From assembly GCF_000306965.1 (NCBI RefSeq), contig NZ_JH976434.1:332489-386336 (forward strand): a stretch of DNA of 53,848 nucleotides, in the 5' to 3' direction. The position numbers were made by a program, and so were the translations under genes. Positions within the stretch are counted from its first letter, which is position 1. Each line of letters opens with the position of its first letter. The DNA is from Amphibacillus jilinensis Y1. Its GTDB lineage: Bacteria; Bacillota; Bacilli; Bacillales; Amphibacillaceae. The notes beneath the pieces were generated by a model, which was not told the DNA's origin, searched no databases, and saw only the letters and a list, made by a program, of their open reading frames with translations. Shown here piece after piece: positions 8,348-17,153 of the stretch.

Positions 8348-9208
8348 TTATAGCATATCACTACCAATCCGAAAGAATTTATATTGGCAATTCGTTGTCC
8401 AAGCCGCCGAATCTTGATAATCCCAATAGCGCTGTCGACTGTTGTTTGTATGAGCATTTACAAGTGGTTGCTGATGCGCATCTTTTGCTACGACGATGGT
8501 CGTGTGATTAAAACGTCCATTACCTTCAAAATCGTAGCAAATCACATCACCAGGCTTTAATTTCTCTGGCGCATCCACTTCAAAGCCACGTAACCCCTTG
8601 GTAGAACCACTTAAATACCACCTAAAAGCATGAGCAACAGACCAGCTAAAACTCCAATCATTATTCTGATACCACCAACCTGTAGATCGATTCGGTATGC
8701 CACGCATCGGTGCACCTCCAGCATGTAAACACTGGGAGATGTAATTCGTGCAGTCATTCTCCTCAAAAAAACGGTAAGCAGGATTAGCATCATTCCACCA
8801 GCGTTCTGCGTATTTCACAGCCGCTCTTCGATCATAAGCAAAACGTATCGTCTCTTGAATGGGTGTTAACTCAATGATTGGGTTACTTCGCTTCTTAGAT
8901 GCCAGTGATGGTTCAACATAAATTTCTTCATGAGCGATCAAACGTTTATTTTTTAAAAAGCAGGCCCGATGTAGCCGTGACTGCTCCTCTTGATAAAATG
9001 CTTCACCTTGCCTAATCAAAAAAACCACATTTAAAACATAGTGGCATTGATCGTCTTGATTAGACGTTGTTTGTCTACTATAAATTTGTCCATCACCCGT
9101 TATCCGTGCCACAACATTACCACGTCTCTCATGGCATTCGCGGACACGATTCACCCAATTATCTTCACGATTTATTAATTGCTTGTGCCAATATTTATTT
9201 AGACCCAC
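8348..9208 (-). CDS. YhbB-like putative amidase (NlpC/P60-like fold)
   Basis: A 286-residue protein. The C-terminal half has the putative amidase domain signature: ENDCTNYISQCLHAGG, holding the likely catalytic cysteine, PMRGI, and FNHTTIVV, holding the likely histidine. The N-terminal 110 residues are less conserved and no signal peptide is seen. The domain is expected to cleave amide bonds, possibly in peptidoglycan peptides, but the substrate is not known. The gene sits between queG and trmL as yhbB does in B. subtilis, so it is the likely orthologue. Confidence 0.75.
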   Translation of the reverse strand: MGLNKYWHKQLINREDNWVNRVRECHERRGNVVARITGDGQIYSRQTTSNQDDQCHYVLNVVFLIRQGEAFYQEEQSRLHRACFLKNKRLIAHEEIYVEPSLASKKRSNPIIELTPIQETIRFAYDRRAAVKYAERWWNDANPAYRFFEENDCTNYISQCLHAGGAPMRGIPNRSTGWWYQNNDWSFSWSVAHAFRWYLSGSTKGLRGFEVDAPEKLKPGDVICYDFEGNGRFNHTTIVVAKDAHQQPLVNAHTNNSRQRYWDYQDSAAWTTNCQYKFFRIGSDML

Positions 9209-9255
9209 TCCACATCTCCCCTTCCCATCATACTTTATGAAGCGAAGGGGTACGA

Positions 9256-10395
9256 TTATGCGTTGATGCCTTCAAAAGCTAGCCCTTTTTCCATTTCTGC
9301 TAACACCTCTTCATCCCGTTCACTTTGTTGGGCTTGACGAATAGCTTGATAGCTATCTTCTCGGCCAATCTTCCCAATTGCCCAAGCTGCAGTCCCTCGA
9401 ATAACAGGGCGTGGATCCTCTTTCATGAGTCGAATCAATTCATCAACAGCTGTAGCTTCTTTATAATGAGCGAGAGCAATAATCGCATTACGCTGAATCG
9501 GTTTTTTACCTCGCCAAGATCCTGCCATCTTACCGAACTTTTCTTTGAAATCTCGATTTGACATAGAAAGGAGTGGAAGTAATTCAGGCTTCACCAAATC
9601 AGGATCGGGTTCGAGTTCTGGGTGTAAATGCATATCAATTCCTTTATTTCGCGGACATACCAATTGACATGTATCAAAACCATAAAGTTGATTACCGACC
9701 TTGTCACGGTATTGATCAGGCATAAAACCTTTGGTTTGCGTCACAAAAGCAATACAGTTCTGGGCATTTAGTCTTCCCGGTGCAACAAGAGCGCCAGTTG
9801 GGCAGGCTTCAAGACACAAATTGCAATCTCCACAATCATCATCAACAGGCGTATCAGAAGGCAGGGGAAGATTGGTAATCATCTCACCGAGATAAACATA
9901 TGAGCCAAATTCCGGTGTGATAATTGAGCAATTTTTCCCACTAAAGCCAATGCCAGCACGTTCAGCTACAGCTCGATCAGATAATTCACCTGTATCGACC
10001 ATTGATCTTGAATGAAAACCAGGCACTTTTGAAGCAATAAAGGTTGCTAATTGATCTAATTTATCATTTAAAACATGGTGATAGTCATAGCCCCAAGATG
10101 CACGACAAAAGTTACCTCGACGTTTACCGCGTACATTTTTTGGTCGTGACTTCATGCGTGATGGATAAGCTACCGCAATTGCAATAATCGATTCTGCATC
10201 TTCTAAATGCAACTGAGGTTCCGTTCGTTCATCAATCGTTCCTTTTTCAAAACCCGATTGATAGCCTGAATCTTGTTGCATTTTTAAGCGTGCCTTCATT
10301 TCAGCAAAAGGGGTAGCAGCTGCAAAGCCAATTTTATCTATACCAATGGTTTTAGCATAAGCGATAATTTCTTGTTTTAATTGTTCATTAGCCAA
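9256..10395 (-). CDS. queG: Epoxyqueuosine reductase QueG
   Basis: A 379-residue cobalamin-dependent iron-sulphur enzyme. It reduces epoxyqueuosine to queuosine in tRNA, the last step of queuosine synthesis. The two 4Fe-4S cysteine clusters are visible (DCGDCNLCLEACPTGAL and FDTCQLVCPRNKG). The cobalamin/active-site region holds RSMVDTGELSDRAVAERAGIGF. A HEAT-like repeat region follows (NAIIALAHYKEATAVDELI, then VIRGTAAWAIGKI). The start is a TTG at 10395 behind a run of seven G. A possible attenuator leader lies upstream (10485-10542). Confidence 0.93.
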   Translation of the reverse strand: MANEQLKQEIIAYAKTIGIDKIGFAAATPFAEMKARLKMQQDSGYQSGFEKGTIDERTEPQLHLEDAESIIAIAVAYPSRMKSRPKNVRGKRRGNFCRASWGYDYHHVLNDKLDQLATFIASKVPGFHSRSMVDTGELSDRAVAERAGIGFSGKNCSIITPEFGSYVYLGEMITNLPLPSDTPVDDDCGDCNLCLEACPTGALVAPGRLNAQNCIAFVTQTKGFMPDQYRDKVGNQLYGFDTCQLVCPRNKGIDMHLHPELEPDPDLVKPELLPLLSMSNRDFKEKFGKMAGSWRGKKPIQRNAIIALAHYKEATAVDELIRLMKEDPRPVIRGTAAWAIGKIGREDSYQAIRQAQQSERDEEVLAEMEKGLAFEGINA

Positions 10396-10484
10396 CTGAT
10401 CCCCCCCTTTTTCTCTTATCCTTCAATCTTAAAAATTGTAATCAATGATACTTCTGTGTTGAAATCTCATTAGACATAACGTAT

Positions 10485-10542
10485 AAAAAACGCAACATTT
10501 CGTTGTCATTTCAACGAAATACTGCGTTAACCAACAAAATGT
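10485..10542 (-). promoter_or_regulatory. Candidate attenuator (terminator with competing 5' arm) in the queG leader
   Basis: On the minus strand a fully paired 17-bp hairpin (10489-10528, two G-U pairs, six-base loop) is followed by TTTTTTAT, so it is a good intrinsic terminator that reads toward queG, 90 bases before its start. Just upstream, ACATTTTGTTG (10532-10542) can pair over 11 bases with the 3' arm CAACGAAATGT, which would undo the terminator. A promoter at 10553-10581 starts only a few bases before this. No known riboswitch aptamer is recognised. Confidence 0.5.
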
Positions 10543-10552
10543 ATTATTAAGT

Positions 10553-10581
10553 ATTATAACAAGCACATTACAAAGAAGCAA
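10553..10581 (-). promoter_or_regulatory. Sigma-A promoter upstream of the queG leader
   Basis: TTGCTT, a 17-base spacer and a perfect TATAAT on the minus strand. Transcription would begin near 10546 and enter the hairpin at 10528 almost at once. Confidence 0.6.
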
Positions 10582-10757
10582 TAGATCGGACAAATTAACT
10601 ATTTTTAAATTCAGATTGTTTAAATCGATTGGCCACGGGTATGTTATTACTAAATCTAATTAAGAATTAGAAAAATTTTCAACAAAAGATGTACATTCAT
10701 CATTTTAGTTCATCTGTTAATCGAAAATTAGTCGAATGCAAAAGGAGGGCGTTAGAA

Positions 10758-10907
10758 ATGATTTGGACCATTATTGGTATCCTCATATTAGCTTGGCTAC
10801 TTGGCTTAATCTTTGAAATTGCTAGTGGCTTAATTCATATTTTACTTGTCATTGCCTTGATTGTGTTTATATTTAACTTAATAACAGGGCGAAACAAGGG
10901 CGTTTAA
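10758..10907 (+). CDS. Small membrane protein of the Lmo0937 family, copy 1
   Basis: A 49-residue protein starting at the ATG at 10758, which has a perfect AGGAGG site eight bases upstream; an earlier in-frame ATG at 10689 has no such site. It consists of two hydrophobic segments (IWTIIGILILAWLLGLIF and IHILLVIALIVFIFNLI) and a short basic tail. It resembles the Lmo0937 family of tiny membrane proteins, often stress-induced in Firmicutes, whose function is not known. A paralogue follows after 24 bases in the same operon. Confidence 0.75.
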   Translation: MIWTIIGILILAWLLGLIFEIASGLIHILLVIALIVFIFNLITGRNKGV

Positions 10908-10931
10908 CAAATAGATAAGGAGGAGTATTTG

Positions 10932-11066
10932 ATGCTTTGGACGATTATTGGTATATTACTAATCGCTTGGTTAGTCGGGTTCTTATTCAATATTGGAAAT
11001 TTAATTCATATTTTACTTGTCATTGCCTTGCTCGTCTTTATTGCTCGGATGATAAGAGGAAGATAA
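10932..11066 (+). CDS. Small membrane protein of the Lmo0937 family, copy 2
   Basis: A 44-residue protein with an AAGGAGGAG site before its ATG. It is clearly a duplicate of the gene before it: both share MxWTIIGI and the identical run LIHILLVIAL, also highly similar at DNA level (AATTTAATTCATATTTTACT against the first copy), which points to a fairly recent tandem duplication. Two membrane segments and a basic end. Function unknown. Confidence 0.72.
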   Translation: MLWTIIGILLIAWLVGFLFNIGNLIHILLVIALLVFIARMIRGR

Positions 11067-11176
11067 GATACTAACTAATTAAGAAAGGAAAGAATAATAT
11101 GCTAGCATAGGTCATATTTAATTTTGTTAGATTATTAGCTATTTCATCACGAAGACTTTATGCTTTTGTTAAGAAA

Positions 11177-11235
11177 AAAGCACAGAGGTGCACGGGCCTT
11201 AATTTTAAGACCCGTATCGGACACATCTGTGCTTT
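11177..11235 (-). terminator. Long hairpin terminator of the SGNH hydrolase gene
   Basis: AAAAGCACAGAGGTG pairs with CACATCTGTGCTTTT (one mismatch). An inner stem ACGGG/CCCGT continues the helix, and TTTTTTCTTAAC follows on the minus strand. The plus side also ends in CTTTTCTATTTTG, so it may work both ways and serve the two small membrane genes as well. Confidence 0.75.
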
Positions 11236-11236
11236 T

Positions 11237-11845
11237 CTATTTTGTTAATGCCTGTAGCCACGTTAACGCCATTAAGCGATTACCTGTACTACTCATATGC
11301 ACCCCATCTATCGTTAATGGTAAAGGACCTGGCCGATTTAAATATTTTAAAAAAGCTTGATGAGTGGGTACGACAGTTAGTTGATATTCTTCAGCCAGTT
11401 GATTAACAATTTCCACATAAGGTTTCAACAATTGATTGCCTTTAGATTGTGGATCTTCATCAATAATAGTAGGTTCCATCAACACGATTTTTTGTGCTCT
11501 AGTTTGTTCGATTAATTCCCGATAAAGTTTGGCATAATCATTAGGATAAACGTGCTCCATATCCTGATTATCTAGTTGTCGCCATACATCATTTATGCCA
11601 ATAGATATCGAAACAAGATCAGGTTGATTGGCAATCACATCAGTGTGCCAACGTTCAACAAGATCCGTTATTCGATTACCACCAATCCCTCGATTAATAA
11701 ATTCAGGAAAGGGGTGTGGCAAATGAATCGCTAGATCATCACGAATCATCCGAACATAATTCTCTCCTATCCCTTCACTATCTTCAAATCTGCCCCATTC
11801 TGTAATACTGTCACCAATAAATAGATACCTTGCACGATCTCTCAC
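11237..11845 (-). CDS. SGNH/GDSL-family esterase-type hydrolase
   Basis: A 202-residue single-domain hydrolase. The SGNH blocks are all visible: FIGDSITEWG with the nucleophile serine (block I), GIGGNRITDL with the oxyanion glycine (block II), ISIGINDVWR with the asparagine (block III) and TIDGVHMSSTG with the Asp and His (block V). No signal peptide is present, so it acts in the cytoplasm. The start is a GTG behind GAGGAGG. Substrates in this group are acyl esters of sugars or lipids, and nothing nearby narrows the choice. Confidence 0.85.
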   Translation of the reverse strand: MRDRARYLFIGDSITEWGRFEDSEGIGENYVRMIRDDLAIHLPHPFPEFINRGIGGNRITDLVERWHTDVIANQPDLVSISIGINDVWRQLDNQDMEHVYPNDYAKLYRELIEQTRAQKIVLMEPTIIDEDPQSKGNQLLKPYVEIVNQLAEEYQLTVVPTHQAFLKYLNRPGPLPLTIDGVHMSSTGNRLMALTWLQALTK

Positions 11846-12118
11846 TTGTTATCCTCCTCTCGCTAAAACAACCTTTACCTTTCTATTATCCCATATTTAC
11901 TTGAAATCGTCTTGATATTTTTTCCTTATTATGATTAAACAAATAAGATTATAGTATCTATTCAACAAGGGGGAATAAACGAGCACCAGAGAACAAGCCA
12001 ATACGGAAATACGATGTCCCGTTCCCTTCAAAATTTTGTCACATATTTCTCTACCTACCTTGTCAAAACATCGCAATCAGGTGAAATACGAATCTAACCT
12101 TTGCGTTTATAAAAACAT

Positions 12119-13777
12119 TTAACTTTGTATTTCTACAATCGATTTGTTTTTACCCGTTCGTTTTGCACGATAGAGCACTTGATCTACTTTTGAAATAACA
12201 AATGAAGGTGAAATATACCCTTGGCTTAACATGATTGCACCTAGACTAACACCGACATTAAACGTGAGTTCCTTAAGTCGATAAGGTGCTTGAAGCGTCC
12301 GTTCAATTCGCTCAATAATGTGATTTAAATCCGATTTACTTTCAATGTCTGGAAGGAGGATAATGAACTCATCCCCTCCTAATCGGGCGACCGTATCGAT
12401 TTCTCGAACAGCTTGTTTTAATCGTTTACCTAGCTTCTCGATCACATAATCACCCGTGTCATGGCCCATCTGATCATTAATCTCTTTAAAATCATCTAAA
12501 TCAAGCATGATCACCGCAAAAGCATTGTCGTTTCTTTCATATAACGATATGACTTGCTCAAGTCTAGTATTAAACAACCGTCGATTTGCTAAACCTGTAA
12601 GGGGATCATGATAGGCAAGACGTTGAAGTTCATGTTCATATGTTTTACGTGCTTCAATGTCGCGAGCAACAACAATCGAATGCTTAAAAATACCAGTATC
12701 AGAAAAAACGGGTTCCAATTGTAATTCAAACCAGCAATAATTTGCATTAATATTCTGAAAGCGCACTTCAAACTTTTGCGCCTTATTATAAATTATTGCT
12801 GTCTTTAAATGTTGATTAAAACTGTTGTGGTCATCAGAAGCCATAATATCATGGATATGTTTTCGATTATCACCGATTAATTGTAGACCTAATACGCGTT
12901 CGTGTGAAGGGGATAAATAAACAAAATATCCTTTTTGATCAAGTAGTTGGATTAAATCAGATGAATGTTCGGCGATAAGGCGAAATCTTTCTTCACTTGC
13001 AAGAAGGGCATCTTTAGCAAAGTGTTCAGCCGTCATATCTTTTAAAATAGCATAAACCCCTTGGACCTGGTGCTCAATAATCATCGGAATAAATTTTATT
13101 TGCAAGCGAATTTGATAGTGGTCTTCACTGTTAACGGTAGCATCTACCGTGTGTGCTTGCCCTTTTAACGTATTATCAAAGGTTTCTTTAATGAATTGAA
13201 AGTCTTGTTGACTTATTAAATCAAAGATATTCCTTCTGTCTTGTGCTCGATTAATTTGCTTGAGTAATTGTTCACATGCGCGATTCATTCGAACAATTTT
13301 ACCCGATATACTTAAATAGCTCATTGCATCTGTATGCTCATCAAATAACGATTTATAACGCTGACGACTATATTGAAGGCGTTGACGACTTATCAAATTT
13401 TGCGTCTCTACTTGTTTTAAATTGGTTATATCTTTCGTGACAGCCACAATATGACTTACCTTATTTTCACTAACTAGAGGTGTAAGTGTTGTTTCACTTA
13501 TCTTCTGACCATCATCCGAAATAAAATAATTATCTTCATACGAATGCATTTGCTTGCTTTGCACGACGTGTTGGTATTGTTGTGTCAAGATAGTAGCCAT
13601 AGTAGATGGAATAATTTCATTTAACTCTTTACCCATCATTTCATCCGTCAGGTTTAAAGCCTTTTTGGCTATATGATTAACTAGCTCATAATAAAATTTT
13701 TCTCCATCAGCACTGACACGCATAACAAAAACCATATCCTGCATTCCATCAATCAGAGCTTGCTTCGTTAGGTCCAT
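12119..13777 (-). CDS. Diguanylate cyclase with multiple PAS domains
   Basis: A 552-residue soluble protein. Three PAS-type sensor regions are suggested: residues about 10-120 (ending FISDDGQKISETTLTPLV), about 140-255 and about 260-380 (RFRLIAEHSSDLIQLLDQKG, then FELQLEPVFSDTG). The C-terminal GGDEF domain is intact: GGDEF is at 467-471, and the product-inhibition site REID is at 458-461, five residues before it. It should make cyclic di-GMP from GTP and be feedback-inhibited. AAAGGGG precedes the ATG. No EAL domain is present. Possible outputs here are motility and cell-surface genes. Confidence 0.9.
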   Translation of the reverse strand: MDLTKQALIDGMQDMVFVMRVSADGEKFYYELVNHIAKKALNLTDEMMGKELNEIIPSTMATILTQQYQHVVQSKQMHSYEDNYFISDDGQKISETTLTPLVSENKVSHIVAVTKDITNLKQVETQNLISRQRLQYSRQRYKSLFDEHTDAMSYLSISGKIVRMNRACEQLLKQINRAQDRRNIFDLISQQDFQFIKETFDNTLKGQAHTVDATVNSEDHYQIRLQIKFIPMIIEHQVQGVYAILKDMTAEHFAKDALLASEERFRLIAEHSSDLIQLLDQKGYFVYLSPSHERVLGLQLIGDNRKHIHDIMASDDHNSFNQHLKTAIIYNKAQKFEVRFQNINANYCWFELQLEPVFSDTGIFKHSIVVARDIEARKTYEHELQRLAYHDPLTGLANRRLFNTRLEQVISLYERNDNAFAVIMLDLDDFKEINDQMGHDTGDYVIEKLGKRLKQAVREIDTVARLGGDEFIILLPDIESKSDLNHIIERIERTLQAPYRLKELTFNVGVSLGAIMLSQGYISPSFVISKVDQVLYRAKRTGKNKSIVEIQS

Positions 13778-13850
13778 GCGTATCCCCTTTTCCCGAAAAA
13801 TGATTCTTTATCATTATAGCACTTTAGTCTCGGTATATATAGCACTGAAA

Positions 13851-14049
13851 TAAAACGAACCACCCAACCAGTGGGCGGAGGGCTACAGGATGTAGGTCAT
13901 GCAGACGTTGCCCCGTGGCGGTTTTCTTTTCCACCCACTGATTGGTCGTTTCGTGTATCAGGCCATTAGCGACCGTTAGTTCTTGACTAGATTAATCGCT
14001 CTACTCTCTATTTAGCCGAGAGCTTTACGGACGGTTATCTGTGATAAAA
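13851..14049 (+). repeat. Dispersed intergenic repeat, family 1, long copy
   Basis: The longest copy in the window. It opens TAAAACGAACC, forms a hairpin with arms CCAGTGGG and CCCACTGATTGG that encloses an extra insert (about 13882-13937), continues through ATTAGCGACCGTTAG and ends TTTACGGACGGTTATC then TGTGATAAA. The same blocks in the same order are found at 16790, 33196 and 37767, and partly elsewhere. Confidence 0.75.
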
Positions 14050-14077
14050 ATTAACAGACAGCTAATAAGCTACCTGT
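14045..14077 (-). terminator. Terminator of the P-type ATPase gene
   Basis: On the minus strand ACAGGTAGCT pairs with AGCTGTCTGT (two G-U pairs) around a four-base loop and is followed by TAATTTTTATC. It overlaps the stop codon of the ATPase gene. Confidence 0.65.
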
Positions 14078-16725
14078 CAATCCATAATACGTAAGCGTTG
14101 ATAAAATACCTTTACTATCTCCATGAGTATGACAGCGCCGACAGCAAGTCCCGTTGCAATAAGCCATTGGATCCGATTAAAATCAGACGGAATCGAAAAA
14201 ATTACACGTAAACCAGGTAATACTGTTAACAAATATAAACTGAAACAAAGAGCGACTGCTCCTAATACATACAAATTAGATCGTAAGCCAACAGCAAATA
14301 AGGTTTGGCGATTAGATCGTGCAGAGAGCGTTTGTAGTGTCCGAGCTAAGATCAAAGTAGTGAATGCCATCGCTACACCAGTTTCAACACTCGTTTGCAA
14401 ACCAATTAAATGCGAGACAATCACCATTGCTCCGATAATTGAGCCACGGGTTACAACAGCACGTAACGTCTCACCTGCAAAAATACCTTCATCAATGGAG
14501 CGCGGTGCGCGATTCATCACGTCTGGCTCCGATTGCTCCATCCCTAGAGCAATAGCTGGTAATGAATCATTAACTAAATTAATAAATAACAACTGTAATG
14601 CGGTAAATGGGTTAGGCAGTCCTAACCCGACTGCAAATAGAATGGCAATGATGGCACCTAAATTACCTGAAAATAAGTAAGCAATCGCTTTTTTAATATT
14701 GTCAAAAACAGTTCGTCCGACTTCAACAGCATTAACAATCGAGACAAAGTTATCATCAGTTAAAATCATAGCAGCCGCATCCTTACTTACATCTGTACCA
14801 CTTCCCATCGCAATGCCAATATCAGCTTGTTTTAAAGCGGGGGCATCATTGACACCATCTCCTGTCATGGCAGAGATTTGGTTTTTATTTTGCCACGCCT
14901 TGACAATCCTAATTTTATTTTCTGGGGATACACGAGCATAAACCGTAATATGTTTCAACTTGTCATTTAATTCTTGATCACTCATACGATCGAGTTCCTG
15001 TCCAGTAACAGCAAAATCACCTTCTTCTACTAAACCGATATCACGACCAATTGCCTCAGCTGTCGTTTTATGGTCACCAGTAATCATCACTGTTTTAATA
15101 CCCGCTGCTTTTGTTTCTTTAATCGCACTATAGACCGCTTCTCGAGGCGGATCGATCATGGCAAGTAAACCGACTAAAACAAGATCATCCTCATCATCAA
15201 AACTCAACTGTTTTTTACTTTTATCATATTTTCTATAAGCGAAAGCTAAGACACGCAGCGCTTGGGCTGAAAATGCTTCATTTTGCTCAGTTAGCTTTCG
15301 CTGCCATTTATCATCTAAAGGTAATTCTTCACCGTTAACAAGAATATATTTAGCTAAGCTAAATATCACATCAGGACCACCTTTTGTCAGTAACATATGT
15401 TGTCCTTGCATATCATGCAAGGTAGACATGCGTTTGCGATCTGAATCAAATGGCAGTTCATCAAGACGGGGATACTGTTGTTTGATGTCTTGATCACTTT
15501 GCTGGTTTTGATTGGCATAATGAAGCAATGCCACCTCAGTCGGATCACCGACTTCATCCCCTTTAGCATTGATATAACTATCGTTACATAAAACAGCGAT
15601 GTCAATAAGAAACCGTTCAGAAGATAATCGATCTGTCTCTTTTTGATTTAACCCCTTTTCCTCTATTACTGGTAGATAACTGTCTGTCACTGTCATTTTA
15701 TTTTGTGTTAATGTGCCTGTCTTATCTGTACAGATTACACTTGCCGATCCTAGCGTCTCAACGGCTGGTAATTTTCGAATAATAGCATGCTGTTTAGCCA
15801 TCTTATTCGTACCCACAGACAACACAATCGTGACGATTGATTGAAGGGCCTCAGGTATCGCAGCCACAGCCACAGCTACAGCAAACATTAAAGCTTGCAA
15901 TAATTCTGTTGTTAAATCTATAGGTTGATCACCAAACCAAATGCGCACTGCTTGAACGATGAAAATGCCAATAGAAAGTAAGAAAATCCAGACACCCAAC
16001 TTTTTACTAAAGGCATCAAGCTTGCGCTGAAGTGGTGTTTGCTTTTGTTCAGCCGTATTTAACAAATTAGCGATCTTGCCGATTTCTGTTTTTGCTCCGA
16101 TATCTGTCACCACAAATGAAGCACGACCATTCGTTACCAGTGCACTGCTAAACACCATATTGGTTCGATCACCAAGAGCAACCTCCTCTGTGATGGCTTC
16201 CTCAGTCTTATTGACCACCTGCGACTCTCCTGTTAACATGCCTTCATTAACTTGAAGAGATCCGCTCTCTAGAATACGACCATCAGCAGGTATATAATCA
16301 CCAGCTTCAAGGTAGACAATATCTCCTCGAACCAATTCACGTGCTGGAATCGTCTGCTTATCTCCTTGACGAACCACTTTCGCTTCAGGAGCTGACATTT
16401 CACGCAAAGCTTCAAGGGAACTTTCTGCTTTCTTCGTTTGAATCACACTAATAGCAGCATTCATGATTAACACAATTAGAATAACAATCGTTTCAATATA
16501 TTCACCAAGTAAGAGCTGTACCGTTGCCGCCACTAAAAGAACGATCACCATAGCATCTTTAAATGATTCAATAAATAACTGCCAAGTTGACGTCTGTTTG
16601 CCTTCTTCTAATTCATTGAACCCCTGTTGTGACTGGCGTTGTTCAACTTCTGCTTGTGTTAAACCGGATTGATCAGCTTGAAGTTCCTCCAAAACCTGTC
16701 CTTTATCTTTTTGATAAGCATTCAT
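14077..16725 (-). CDS. P2A-type cation-transporting ATPase, probable Ca2+/Mn2+ exporter
   Basis: About 882 residues, full length for calcium-type P-ATPases. Visible motifs are TGES of the actuator domain, the phosphorylation site DKTGTLTQNK, MITGDHKTTA, MTGDGVNDAPALKQAD of the hinge, and PEALQ in transmembrane segment 4 where SERCA has PEGLP. This PEAL form is like Listeria LMCA1 and streptococcal/lactococcal MgtA/YoaB-type pumps. The start at 16725 (MNAYQKDKG) is preferred because AGGAG lies upstream; an in-frame ATG at 16749 overlaps that site. A manganese riboswitch lies upstream, so export of Mn2+, with or without Ca2+, is likely (inference). Confidence 0.9.
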   Translation of the reverse strand: MNAYQKDKGQVLEELQADQSGLTQAEVEQRQSQQGFNELEEGKQTSTWQLFIESFKDAMVIVLLVAATVQLLLGEYIETIVILIVLIMNAAISVIQTKKAESSLEALREMSAPEAKVVRQGDKQTIPARELVRGDIVYLEAGDYIPADGRILESGSLQVNEGMLTGESQVVNKTEEAITEEVALGDRTNMVFSSALVTNGRASFVVTDIGAKTEIGKIANLLNTAEQKQTPLQRKLDAFSKKLGVWIFLLSIGIFIVQAVRIWFGDQPIDLTTELLQALMFAVAVAVAAIPEALQSIVTIVLSVGTNKMAKQHAIIRKLPAVETLGSASVICTDKTGTLTQNKMTVTDSYLPVIEEKGLNQKETDRLSSERFLIDIAVLCNDSYINAKGDEVGDPTEVALLHYANQNQQSDQDIKQQYPRLDELPFDSDRKRMSTLHDMQGQHMLLTKGGPDVIFSLAKYILVNGEELPLDDKWQRKLTEQNEAFSAQALRVLAFAYRKYDKSKKQLSFDDEDDLVLVGLLAMIDPPREAVYSAIKETKAAGIKTVMITGDHKTTAEAIGRDIGLVEEGDFAVTGQELDRMSDQELNDKLKHITVYARVSPENKIRIVKAWQNKNQISAMTGDGVNDAPALKQADIGIAMGSGTDVSKDAAAMILTDDNFVSIVNAVEVGRTVFDNIKKAIAYLFSGNLGAIIAILFAVGLGLPNPFTALQLLFINLVNDSLPAIALGMEQSEPDVMNRAPRSIDEGIFAGETLRAVVTRGSIIGAMVIVSHLIGLQTSVETGVAMAFTTLILARTLQTLSARSNRQTLFAVGLRSNLYVLGAVALCFSLYLLTVLPGLRVIFSIPSDFNRIQWLIATGLAVGAVILMEIVKVFYQRLRIMD

Positions 16726-16789
16726 TTCACTATCATCTCCTGACTTCATCTATAGTTATAACCATTCCTGAATCATTCCACTCAGCTTT

Positions 16790-16926
16790 TATTTATCACG
16801 GATAATCGTCCATAAAACGACCGCCTCGAAACAGAAAGGAGAGCTTATCTATTCAGACAAGAGCTAACTGACGCTAATACGCAACTAACAATCAGTGGGA
16901 TTAAAACAAAAATGCCCACCGTTTTT
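16790..16926 (-). repeat. Dispersed intergenic repeat, family 1, within the ATPase leader
   Basis: On the minus strand it reads GGTGGGCATTTTTG, CCCACTGATTGTTAGTTG, ATTAGCGTCAGTTAGCTC, then TTTTATGGACGATTATCC and GTGATAAA. These are the same ordered blocks as the copy at 37767. It lies between the riboswitch terminator and the ATPase start, so it is part of the 5' untranslated region. Confidence 0.7.
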
Positions 16927-16950
16927 TCCATATTTTTCTGTTCACCACAC

Positions 16951-17095
16951 AAAAAAGACCCTTACCAATAAACTCCCGAGTATTCGGAAATCCATAGGTA
17001 AAGGTCTTGCTAACAACAAATCGTTGCCAATAATGCCGGAGATATTATTCTCGTAATGACGACACTATTGCTGGAGCTACTCCCCTTTATACTAT
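16951..17095 (-). promoter_or_regulatory. yybP-ykoY (manganese) riboswitch
   Basis: On the minus strand the leader begins AAAGGGGAGTAGCTCCAGC, has TCATTACGAG and CTCCGGCA-like joining blocks, and ends with AAGACCTTTACC, the usual core of this class. AGACCTTTACC then pairs with GGTAAGGGTCT followed by TTTTTT, a terminator as expression platform. Members of the class bind Mn2+ and turn on genes of Mn2+ exporters, P-type ATPases among them. Here it precedes such an ATPase, by about 225 bases that hold a repeat element. Mn2+ binding should favour read-through. Confidence 0.85.
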
Positions 17096-17100
17096 CACAT

Positions 17101-17129
17101 AGTTTACGCTTCTATTTTAGTAAAGTCAA
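17101..17129 (-). promoter_or_regulatory. Sigma-A promoter of the riboswitch-ATPase transcript
   Basis: TTGACT, a 17-base spacer and TAAACT on the minus strand. Transcription would start near 17094, at the first bases of the aptamer. Confidence 0.65.
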
Positions 17130-17153
17130 GCACTAGCCTATCCAGATCAACGA

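Noticed and set aside
14123-14941. Two long plus-strand frames inside the ATPase gene
   Set aside because: Mirror frames of a clear P-type ATPase; low-complexity Ala/Thr/Ile composition is the usual shadow pattern.
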